Below are positions 14,963 to 21,542 of a stretch of DNA of 24,270 bases, in pieces. Made by a program: the position numbers and the translations under genes. The stretch is from positions 1 to 24,270 of the forward strand of contig SYID01000089.1 of the NCBI GenBank assembly GCA_005798925.1, read 5' to 3'. The notes beneath the pieces are model-generated. The model was not told where the DNA came from, ran no database searches, and saw only the letters and a program-made list of their open reading frames with translations. The stretch comes from Verrucomicrobiota bacterium. GTDB taxonomy: Bacteria > Verrucomicrobiota > Verrucomicrobiia > Opitutales > UBA953. The number at the start of each line of letters is the position of its first letter. The first letter of the stretch is position 1.

Positions 14963-16051
14963 TTATTTCTTAGGTTCTCCTTCGGCGGAGACCGGGGGCT
15001 TTTCCTCGGCGATCGACAGGTAATCGACCTGTACGACGAAGGAAGACAGCTTCCGCATCACGACGGGGACGCGCTTGTCCTCGACGGCGGCGGGCTTGGC
15101 GGCCCCGGCGACCGGCGTCTCCTCGGCGAAGAAGCTCAGCGGGCCGGGCGCCGGGGTCGTCGCGGAGCCGGCAACGAAAGAGACGGGGGAAGCGAGGAGC
15201 TTCTCGGTTTCCTTCGATGCCACGGCGACGTCGATGGCGGTGATCGCCAGCGGTCGCCCTGAGTTGCGGATCTTGTTGACGAAGGTGCGCATCGTCGGGG
15301 TGTGCGCGACAAAGCGGACGCGGAAAGACAGGGTCTCGACCTGGCCGGTCCGGGCGAGGGTCCGCGATGGCGTGAACTCGTCGACCTCGTTGCGCGAAGC
15401 CTCCGAGTCCGGGCCGTAGGTGCCGGCGCCGGGCTTGCCTTCGGGGATCAGCACGAAGGTCTCGACGGGCTCGCGGTCGACGGACTCGACGAGCAGCGGC
15501 GAGCCGGGCTGACGAGACTCGGCGAGCTGGCGGACGAGGAAGTCGATGATCAGGCGCTGTTGGTCGACTTTCTGGAAGTCGCGCTTGGGGGACGTGCCTT
15601 GGTTGTGGATGTAACGATGGAAGCCGAAGGAAGTCGGCTCATTGGGCGAAAGCTTGATCCCCTGGTCGGCGGCGAGCTTGCGCCAGCCGTCGACGGATTC
15701 GCGGAGCAAGGCGCTGAGTTCGGCCGAATTGGCGGAGGCCTTGCCTTTGATGGCGAGCTCCGGATTGCCGGCGATCGCCGCGCGGAGCAGCTCGCGATGG
15801 GCGGCGAGCTCGACGACGTCCGCTTCGGCTTTCTTGACGTTCTCGTCGGTGAGGGCGACCGGCTCCTCGCCCGGCCCGAATGCGTGGCCGCGCAGGAGGA
15901 GGCTTTCCGAGCGGACGCTCCCCTCGAGGGCGAGGGTGCTGGCGGCGGCCCCGGCGTAGGCAAGGTAAGCCATCACGCAACCCCCGAGGAAGACCGCCAC
16001 CAGGACGATCAGGGCGAGGTTGAAGCCGAGGTTTTTCTTGAAATTTTGCAT
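14963..16051 (-). CDS. Amuc_1100-family pilus-like protein (PilO-like)
   Basis: This is a 362-residue bitopic protein with a membrane segment at 11-33, a coiled-coil stretch (about 70-135), and two alpha/beta halves with strands around 185-205 and 240-290 (LSFRVRFVAHTPTMRTFVNKIRNSGRPLAI). The latter resembles the PilO ferredoxin-like domain. By position and build it corresponds to Akkermansia Amuc_1100 (317 residues), an abundant envelope protein reported to act on host TLR2. No such host role is implied here. It starts three bases after the PilM/N-like stop, so translation is coupled. Confidence 0.82.
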   Translation of the reverse strand: MQNFKKNLGFNLALIVLVAVFLGGCVMAYLAYAGAAASTLALEGSVRSESLLLRGHAFGPGEEPVALTDENVKKAEADVVELAAHRELLRAAIAGNPELAIKGKASANSAELSALLRESVDGWRKLAADQGIKLSPNEPTSFGFHRYIHNQGTSPKRDFQKVDQQRLIIDFLVRQLAESRQPGSPLLVESVDREPVETFVLIPEGKPGAGTYGPDSEASRNEVDEFTPSRTLARTGQVETLSFRVRFVAHTPTMRTFVNKIRNSGRPLAITAIDVAVASKETEKLLASPVSFVAGSATTPAPGPLSFFAEETPVAGAAKPAAVEDKRVPVVMRKLSSFVVQVDYLSIAEEKPPVSAEGEPKK

Positions 16052-16054
16052 GGC

Positions 16055-17782
16055 TTAGAGGGCCTTGTCCTTGTGGATGACGAGGGTCAGCGTCGCCTTC
16101 GGCGTCATGCGAATCTCGGTCTTGCCGTCGAGGCGGATGGTCTGGTCGGTGACGCTGATCTCGTTTTCCGGGACGGCGCTCACGTAGGGGGATTTGCGCA
16201 CGGCCTCGAGCAGGCGGCCGATATGGGCCTTCTCGGAGGCGGAGCGATACTGCTTCAAGTCGAAAGGCACGTCGGCGAAGAGGAAGCGGACGGCGATGAC
16301 CACCTTCGTGGTCACGACAGGCGGAGCCGGCGGCTGCCCGTCAACGGCGGCGGGGGCGGGCTGAGTCTCGTATTTGACGTGTAATTCCTCGATCCACGTG
16401 TTCTTGCAGTCGCCGATCCTGGTCTGGAGGTCGCCCAGGAAAGCAGGCCAATTCGAGCGGCTGAGGACGACGGACTCGAGTTCCTTGCATTTCAGACTCA
16501 GCTCCCCGGCCTTCCGGCGGGATTCTTCGATGGCGGTGCGCCGGGAGGTGAGTTCGCCTTGGCGTTGCCGTACCACGTCGGCCTTCTCCTTGTTCCATGC
16601 TTCGGAGGAGGAGAGCGAGAGCCAGACGCAGAAAGGGGCGGCGGCGGCCAGGGCGGCGGCGGCCAGCAGCCGCGGCTTGCGGGCGTCGAAAGCCTGCTGC
16701 GCGGCGATATCCCGCGGGATCAGGTTCACGCCGCTGGGCTGAGGCAGCACGAGGCGAGCGGCCTCGCCGATCACCTCGGTGATCTGGTGCTTGGAACGGA
16801 CGAGCTGCTCATGGTCGACGGCCGCGCCGAGGGTGATGACGGAAGAGGGATCGAAGACCTCGACCGGCAGGCGAAGCGTCTCGCACAGCTGCTCGGAGAG
16901 GCCCGGCACCTGGGAACCGCGTCCGGTGACGAGGATGCGAGCCGGCTGGCGGCCATTGGCCCCTCGACGGACGTTGATGAGCCGGCGATTGATGTCCTGC
17001 GCGAGCCGGCGGATGAACGTCTGGGCGTTGGCCTGCAGCACGGCGACCTGCGGATCGGATTCGGCGAGCTGGACGACGCCGGTGAAATAGCCGACCTTGA
17101 TGGCTTCGGACGTGGCGAAAGGCTGGCCGGTGTTGTCGGATACGCCTTGGGTGAGCAGGTTGCCCCCCATGTTGGTGGCGGTCTGGATGTTGACGCCGAC
17201 CGGGCCGACGAAGCTGAGCGTCGTCGAGCGGGCGCCGATGTTCACGATGAGGACCTCCTCGGCGGCGGAACCGCCGGCCAGGCGGAACGCCTGCCCGTCG
17301 AGCAAAGGCGCGGCTTGGATGGACATCGGCCGGAGACCCGCCGCGGTCACCATGGTGGCGATCTTGGTCGCGATCTCGGCCCGCAAGGCGAAGAGGAGCA
17401 CCTCGGCCTCGACGCCGTCGGACGCCAGCAACTGGCTGTCCCAGATGACTTCGTTGAGAGGATAAGGGATGGCGTTCTGGGCTTCGAAAGCGACGATCTG
17501 CGCTTGGCGCGCCTTCTCGACCTGCGGCACCTTGAGCGGTTTCTGAAGGAGCAGGAAAGCCGGGGCGATGACGCTCACGCGCCCCTTGAGGTCATGCTGG
17601 GAGACGAGATTGGCGAGGGCCGCCATGGCGGCGTTCAACCATTCGTCGTCGCCGGTCAGGCCCGGGGCGATCTCCTCGACGTAGAACCGCTCGAGGACCA
17701 AGCTGCCGGCGACGGCCGTGAACTGGGAGACCGAGACGTTGGACGCGGCAAGATTGACGATGGTGGCCTTCTTCTGGCTCAT
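16055..17782 (-). CDS. Amuc_1101-family PilM-like protein fused to a PilN-like half
   Basis: This is a 575-residue fusion. The first ~330 residues have the actin-like ATPase fold of PilM, seen in IVNIGARSTTLSF (phosphate-binding type block, about 180-192), GGNLLTQGV and ILVTGRGSQVPGL (adenosine block, about 283-295). After that come the PilN-like parts: an anchor at about 366-390, a coiled coil (about 392-430), and a periplasmic alpha/beta domain to the C terminus. PilM and PilN are normally separate; here they are one chain, as in Amuc_1101. The fusion fixes the cytoplasmic ring to the inner-membrane platform. Twenty-four bases separate it from the first gene of the operon. Confidence 0.87.
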   Translation of the reverse strand: MSQKKATIVNLAASNVSVSQFTAVAGSLVLERFYVEEIAPGLTGDDEWLNAAMAALANLVSQHDLKGRVSVIAPAFLLLQKPLKVPQVEKARQAQIVAFEAQNAIPYPLNEVIWDSQLLASDGVEAEVLLFALRAEIATKIATMVTAAGLRPMSIQAAPLLDGQAFRLAGGSAAEEVLIVNIGARSTTLSFVGPVGVNIQTATNMGGNLLTQGVSDNTGQPFATSEAIKVGYFTGVVQLAESDPQVAVLQANAQTFIRRLAQDINRRLINVRRGANGRQPARILVTGRGSQVPGLSEQLCETLRLPVEVFDPSSVITLGAAVDHEQLVRSKHQITEVIGEAARLVLPQPSGVNLIPRDIAAQQAFDARKPRLLAAAALAAAAPFCVWLSLSSSEAWNKEKADVVRQRQGELTSRRTAIEESRRKAGELSLKCKELESVVLSRSNWPAFLGDLQTRIGDCKNTWIEELHVKYETQPAPAAVDGQPPAPPVVTTKVVIAVRFLFADVPFDLKQYRSASEKAHIGRLLEAVRKSPYVSAVPENEISVTDQTIRLDGKTEIRMTPKATLTLVIHKDKAL

Positions 17783-17806
17783 GCGGGAGGACGGCGGCGG
17801 GAGGGA

Positions 17807-18535
17807 TTAGCGCGCGGAGACGTCTTCGCGGATGAACTCCGGCGAAGGCGAACCCTGCGGCAGGCTGTCGAAAATGGCGTAAGGGACGAGGTACTGCGGG
17901 CGCAGCATGCCGTTGTTGGCGTTGACCGCCCGGTCGGCCTCGGAGCGGGCGACGTCGAAGGCGGCTTTGTCCAGGAACATCTTGTGGAGGGCGGGCATCA
18001 TGTCCGGCGTCGGCCGGCCGGCCTCGGTGAACAGGGGCTGCTCGGTGCCGCCCACCTCCAGCTGAACGTAATAGTAATCCGGCTGCATCTTGAGGCGATC
18101 GCGCTTCACGATGTCTCCCGGGAGGTAGAAATAAACGGAGCGGTCGGTGTTGACCTCCATGGTGAGCACGGTCGCCGACGAACGGTAGTAGGCGAACTCC
18201 GCGGCGGCGGTGGTGCCGATGGGCTTGAAGATCTGCGTGAGGGTGACTTTGACCTTGTCGACCCACTGCTTGTTGACGGGTTTCTTCGCGCCGGCGGCGG
18301 CGTCAGGGACCGCCTTGGCCTCCGGGTTGAAATTGGCATGCAGCTCGACCTGCGTGCGAATCCAAGGGTTCTGCTGCCCTCCGATTTTGACCGGGTCGAA
18401 ATGGATGGAACGGACATTGACCGCGCTTTTCCCGGACGCCGCGCCGGCTTCGCCTTTGGTCGCCTGACCGGAAAGGCCGGCCACAGACAGGGAGAAGGCC
18501 ATTAGGCTGGCAAAAACAGCACGGACTTGGGGCAT
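17807..18535 (-). CDS. Amuc_1102-family pilus-like protein
   Basis: This is the first gene of the pilus-like operon, 242 residues. ATG at 18533-18535 begins a clear signal peptide (hydrophobic about 4-22, GLSGQA near the cleavage site); the open frame runs 66 bases further upstream but that part has no signal character. The mature part has beta-rich stretches (IRTQVELHANFNP; YYYVQLEVGGTEQP) and ends with an acidic tail. Its position matches Amuc_1102 of Akkermansia, described as an immunoglobulin-like fold protein. Role in the complex is unknown. The call depends mainly on synteny. Confidence 0.75.
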   Translation of the reverse strand: MPQVRAVFASLMAFSLSVAGLSGQATKGEAGAASGKSAVNVRSIHFDPVKIGGQQNPWIRTQVELHANFNPEAKAVPDAAAGAKKPVNKQWVDKVKVTLTQIFKPIGTTAAAEFAYYRSSATVLTMEVNTDRSVYFYLPGDIVKRDRLKMQPDYYYVQLEVGGTEQPLFTEAGRPTPDMMPALHKMFLDKAAFDVARSEADRAVNANNGMLRPQYLVPYAIFDSLPQGSPSPEFIREDVSAR

Positions 18536-18544
18536 GGGAACGAG

Positions 18545-18555
18545 AAATGTGTTGC
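18545..18555. repeat. Copy 1 of AAATGTGTTGC direct repeat, next to the pilus-like operon start
   Basis: AAATGTGTTGC at 18545-18555 recurs exactly at 18613-18623, where it forms the centre and right half of the palindrome before znuA. Copy 1 lies 9 bases upstream of the Amuc_1102-like ATG (minus strand). It could be a half-site for the same regulator, or chance. Confidence 0.45.
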
Positions 18556-18596
18556 TGGCGGAAGGAGGTGGCAAACGCAAAAACCGCTCGGCCGGG

Positions 18597-18632
18597 AACA
18601 ATTGTTAAATGCAAATGTGTTGCATCTGTATC
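18597..18632 (+). promoter_or_regulatory. Putative znu promoter region
   Basis: TTGTTA at 18602-18607 could be a -35 element and TCTGTA/TGTATC near 18625-18632 a weak -10 element. The metal-regulator palindrome lies between them, and a second palindrome, AACAATTGTT (18597-18606), overlaps the -35. Transcription would then begin near 18637, which fits a GTG start at 18657. The match to sigma-70 consensus is poor. Confidence 0.35.
18609..18625. promoter_or_regulatory. Fur/Zur/Mur-like operator palindrome
   Basis: ATGCAA-N5-TTGCAT is a perfect 6-5-6 inverted repeat immediately upstream of a zinc/manganese uptake operon. Size and position fit a Fur-family metalloregulator site; the motif is not the E. 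coli or Bacillus Zur consensus but resembles TGCAA-type boxes of Mur/Zur in other phyla. Regulator identity is inferred. Confidence 0.6.
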
Positions 18633-18656
18633 GAGGTTTATTCATCGTGTACGACC

Positions 18657-19538
18657 GTGTTTCGTGCTCATTTCATTAGCTGCCTTCTTGGCTTGCTCTG
18701 CTGGCTCCATCCGGGGTCCCTTAATGGCAAGCCCTCGGTCGTGACCAGTTTCACGATCATCCAAGATTGGACTCAAGTAATTGCCTCAGATAAGGTTACG
18801 ATCATAAACCTGGTGCCTTCGCACAGCGAGACTCACGGCTACCAGATCAACCCTCGCGACGCCCGAGAACTCCGTCGGGCCACCCTGATCGTGGGCATGA
18901 ACCCAAACTTGGAGCCTTGGCTGGAAGCCTGGGCCAAGGCCAATCAACGCACGGACACCCTGCTCTGGCTCTACCCCGAACCACGCGACCATGACGCCCG
19001 CGCGCCGGGCTCCGATCCGCACGCCTGGACGAACCCGGCGGAAGCGAAGAAAATGGTCCGCGTGCTGGCCGATCGGCTGGCCGGCATCAGCCCGGAGATC
19101 GATACGGAAAATTCTTATAAACAATATGTTAAGGAGATCGACCAGGTAGACCTCCGGCTGCGCGAGTGGTTCGCCGAACTTCCCCGCGAACGACGCGCCT
19201 TCGTCTCCCAGCACGCCAATCTCGGCCACTTCGCGGCGCGCTACGGTCTCCGCGTACCCGGGACGATCCTGACGAGCAGCTCTGCCGAATCCGCCGACCC
19301 CTCCGCGCGGCACTTCTCGGGTTTGCTGGCGCTCATCCGGCGGGAACAGATCAAGGTCATCGTCACGGATGCCGGCCAGAACGACGCCTTCGCGCGGCGA
19401 CTCACCGAAGACGCCGGCCTGCCGCCGCCCCTCGCCCTGTCCTTCGAATACCTTGAGCCCGCCGGGCGGCCGGGAGATACCTGGCTCTCGATGATGCTCC
19501 ACAACGGCCGACGCTTGCACGAGGCTCTGCGCCGATGA
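18657..19538 (+). CDS. znuA: Zinc/manganese ABC transporter substrate-binding protein (ZnuA-like)
   Basis: This is the periplasmic metal-binding protein of a cluster A-I ABC importer. Likely metal ligands are the His in SETHGYQINP, the His in DPHAWTNP, the His in VSQHANLGHFAARYGL and the Asp in VTDAGQND. These correspond to the His-His-His-Asp/Glu set of ZnuA/MntC. There is no long His-rich loop. The GTG at 18657 gives 293 residues with a good signal peptide (FRAHFISCLLGLLCW). An ATG at 18609 is also in frame but falls inside the operator palindrome and adds Cys-rich non-signal residues, so it is less likely. The stop overlaps the ATPase start (ATGA). Zinc versus manganese cannot be decided from the sequence. 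Confidence 0.86.
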   Translation: MFRAHFISCLLGLLCWLHPGSLNGKPSVVTSFTIIQDWTQVIASDKVTIINLVPSHSETHGYQINPRDARELRRATLIVGMNPNLEPWLEAWAKANQRTDTLLWLYPEPRDHDARAPGSDPHAWTNPAEAKKMVRVLADRLAGISPEIDTENSYKQYVKEIDQVDLRLREWFAELPRERRAFVSQHANLGHFAARYGLRVPGTILTSSSAESADPSARHFSGLLALIRREQIKVIVTDAGQNDAFARRLTEDAGLPPPLALSFEYLEPAGRPGDTWLSMMLHNGRRLHEALRR

Positions 19539-20323
19539 TCCGTCGCTGGGCTTCCATCGGCGCTCGCCGGTTGAGCGACGCTCTCTTCGCGGTCATGCCG
19601 ACGATTCCCTACGCCCGCCCGGAGACCCGGGCGTGCGGCGGCCTGGCCGTCGAGGCCCGCGACCTGACGGCGGGGCCTTCGCCCGATGCTCCGGACGCTT
19701 TCGGCCGGATCTCTTTCGAGATTCCTTGCGGCTGCCGGGCGGCCCTCATCGGACCCAACGGCTCCGGGAAGTCGACCTTGTTGCGCGTGCTCGCCGGCCT
19801 CGCTCCGCGGCGAACCGGGGAAATACGCGTGGCCGGCGAAGCCCCCCGGCTGGGCCGACGGCGCGTCGCCTACCTCGCCCAGCGGCCGCGCCTGACCGAC
19901 CCCTTCCCTTTGCGCCTGCGCAGGCTGGTCCAGATGGGCACCTACGCGCATCACGGCTGGTTCGAGGAATGCCGCCACGGTGAGGAAACCGTCGATCGGG
20001 CGCTCGCGCAGCTCGCGCTCACCGAGCTGGCGGACCGACCGGTCGGCTCCCTTTCTGGCGGCCAGCTCCAACGGGGCTTGATCGCCCGCGCCGTCGTCCA
20101 AGGCGCCGAAGTCCTCCTGCTGGACGAACCGTTCGCCGCGCTCGACCGGGCCAGCCGTGATGTCATCGAGGCGTTCCTCTTCGAACAGGGCCACGGTTTC
20201 ACCGTGCTCATGGCGACCCATGACCCCGCGGACCTGCCGCGGTTCGACCGGCTGCTCGAGCTGCGCGCCGGCGCGCTGACCACCAGGCTCGCGTGCGACG
20301 GACACGATCACCGCCATGCTTGA
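19535..20323 (+). CDS. znuC: Zinc/manganese ABC transporter ATP-binding protein (ZnuC-like)
   Basis: This is the 262-residue ATPase of the metal importer. Walker A GPNGSGKST is at 73-81, the signature LSGGQ at 173-177, Walker B VLLLDEP at 193-199 with catalytic Glu, D-loop ALD just after, and the switch His at 229. The first ~35 residues precede the ATPase fold and may be over-called; ATG at 19595 is an alternative start. The C terminus is His-rich (HDHRHA), a possible metal-sensing tail. It overlaps znuA by four bases and znuB by eight. Confidence 0.92.
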   Translation: MIRRWASIGARRLSDALFAVMPTIPYARPETRACGGLAVEARDLTAGPSPDAPDAFGRISFEIPCGCRAALIGPNGSGKSTLLRVLAGLAPRRTGEIRVAGEAPRLGRRRVAYLAQRPRLTDPFPLRLRRLVQMGTYAHHGWFEECRHGEETVDRALAQLALTELADRPVGSLSGGQLQRGLIARAVVQGAEVLLLDEPFAALDRASRDVIEAFLFEQGHGFTVLMATHDPADLPRFDRLLELRAGALTTRLACDGHDHRHA

Positions 20324-21128
20324 ACCCTTGCTTGAGCCTTTGGCCGAACCCTTTTTCGCGCGGGCGTTGCTGGCCGTCGCCCTGGGCGGCGTCACGTGCG
20401 CCTGCCTCGGCGCCTACGTGGTGCTGCGCCGCATGGCCTTCGTGAGCACCGCCCTCACGCACTCGATCCTGCCGGGCGTGGTCGGCGCGAGCCTGCTCGG
20501 ATTCTCCCCCTACCTCGGCGCCCTCGCGGCCGCGTTGGTGACGGCCGCCGGCGCCGCCTGGCTGGCGGCGCGCCGGGGCGCCAGCGAGGACAGCGCGGTC
20601 GGCGTCATGCTGTCGGTGATGTTCGCGGCCGGCGTGGCCCTGATGCAGCAGGCGAACTCGTGGCGGGACTTCGCGGGCCTCCTCTTCGGCAGCGTCGTGG
20701 CCGTGGGCGCCGACGACCTGCGCGTGATCGGCGTCACGGCCGCCGTCGTGCTGCTCGGCCTGCGGCTCTTGCACAAGGAACTCGAGCTCGCCTCGTTCGA
20801 CGAGGAGTACGCCACGCTGCTGGGCGCCCGCCCGGCGCTGCTGCGCGTCGTGCTGCTCGCGCTCGTCGCGCTGGGCGCGGTCTCGTGCGTGCGCCTCGTC
20901 GGCGCGCTGCTGACGACCGCCCTCTTCGTCATTCCCGCGGCGACCGGCGTCCTGCTCGGCCGGACGGTGCCGCAGGTGATGGCCTGGGGCGTCGCGTGCG
21001 CGCTCGCAGGCGGGGTCGGCGGACTTTACCTGTCCTACCACTTTCCGGCGGTGCCTTCCGGGGCGGGCATCGTGCTGTGCTGCGCCCTGCCTTACCTGGC
21101 CGCTCGGCTGTTCGCGCCGCGTCGGTGA
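20316..21128 (+). CDS. znuB: Zinc/manganese ABC transporter permease (ZnuB-like)
   Basis: This is a 270-residue permease of the ABC-3 family with about seven to eight membrane helices. The YVVLRRMAFVSTALTHSILPGVV block near the N terminus and the LLFGSVVAVGADDL and LLHKELELASFDEEYA segments are typical of ZnuB/MntB. Length is usual (E. coli ZnuB 261). It overlaps znuC by eight bases, so it belongs to the same operon, and appears complete, ending in FAPRR. Its stop codon is the last base of sequence that fits the left-hand genome. Confidence 0.92.
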   Translation: MLEPLLEPLAEPFFARALLAVALGGVTCACLGAYVVLRRMAFVSTALTHSILPGVVGASLLGFSPYLGALAAALVTAAGAAWLAARRGASEDSAVGVMLSVMFAAGVALMQQANSWRDFAGLLFGSVVAVGADDLRVIGVTAAVVLLGLRLLHKELELASFDEEYATLLGARPALLRVVLLALVALGAVSCVRLVGALLTTALFVIPAATGVLLGRTVPQVMAWGVACALAGGVGGLYLSYHFPAVPSGAGIVLCCALPYLAARLFAPRR

Positions 21129-21280
21129 TCAGACGCGCGGCCGACGCAGGCAGAGCGGCGGCCCGAGGACCTCACGGGCCACGACGGCGCGGCGCAGCGC
21201 GGCGACGCCGCGGAACTCGGCGCGCACCCGCGCGGACGCCGGGCGCGTCACCCGCAGCCTGTGCGAGTGCGCGGTCATGG
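21126..21280. other. Junction between verrucomicrobial-type and actinobacterial-type DNA
   Basis: The znuB stop TGA (21126-21128) abuts the reverse stop TCA (21129-21131), forming TGATCA with no intergenic base. To the left, gene content is verrucomicrobial; to the right it is actinobacterial (type VII secretion, DUF1906). No transposase, integrase, att-like repeat or tRNA was found near the switch. The palindromic GATC is compatible with a ligation point but proves nothing by itself. Confidence 0.6.
21129..21278 (-). CDS. Possible 49-residue protein or gene fragment, doubtful
   Basis: This is a 49-residue Arg-rich frame from ATG (21276-21278) to TGA (21129-21131), with EFRGVAALRRAVVAREVLGPP as its middle part written in shortened form: EFRGVAALRRAVV then AREVLGPP. 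The composition (Arg, Val, Ala, Leu) looks like actinobacterial coding sequence. Its ATG shares the CATG tetramer with the ATG of the divergent peptidoglycan-binding gene, so at most one of the two starts is likely right. A GGTGAGG stretch lies upstream. Function is not recognised. Confidence 0.3.
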   Translation of the reverse strand: MTAHSHRLRVTRPASARVRAEFRGVAALRRAVVAREVLGPPLCLRRPRV

Positions 21281-21522
21281 CGTCGCCCTACCTCACCGTC
21301 GGCAGCGGTGCCGAGGAGTCGGTGGTGGCGTCGTACGACGTGGTGGACCTGCAGGCGCTGCTCAACCTGGCGGGGCTGAACCCGGACCGCGTCGTCGACG
21401 GCTACTTCACCGCGACCACCCGCCGCTGGGTGCGCGACTTCCAGCGCGCCGAGGGCCTCGTGGCCACCGGGGCCGCGGACGTCGACACGTGGTCGGCGCT
21501 CCGCTCCTGGTGCGAGGACTGA
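21277..21522 (+). CDS. Small peptidoglycan-binding domain protein
   Basis: This is an 81-residue protein that is almost entirely one PG_binding_1 domain: DLQALLNLAGL, then GYFTATTRRWVRDFQRAEGL and ADVDTWSALRS, the usual Q-LL...G...T..AV..FQ...GL..tG..d..TW..L pattern. It has no signal peptide, which is unusual for a wall-binding domain and raises the chance that it is a 3' fragment of a longer gene or has an upstream non-ATG start. It is convergent with the DUF1906 gene, ending 20 bases before its stop. Confidence 0.7.
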   Translation: MASPYLTVGSGAEESVVASYDVVDLQALLNLAGLNPDRVVDGYFTATTRRWVRDFQRAEGLVATGAADVDTWSALRSWCED

Positions 21523-21542
21523 TGCGAGGGGACTGACCCGGG

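Noticed and set aside
16559..18505. Open frame of 648 codons on the plus strand
   Set aside because: It is antisense to the PilM/N-like and Amuc_1102-like genes, with an Arg/Asp/Gly-rich product and no recognisable motif.
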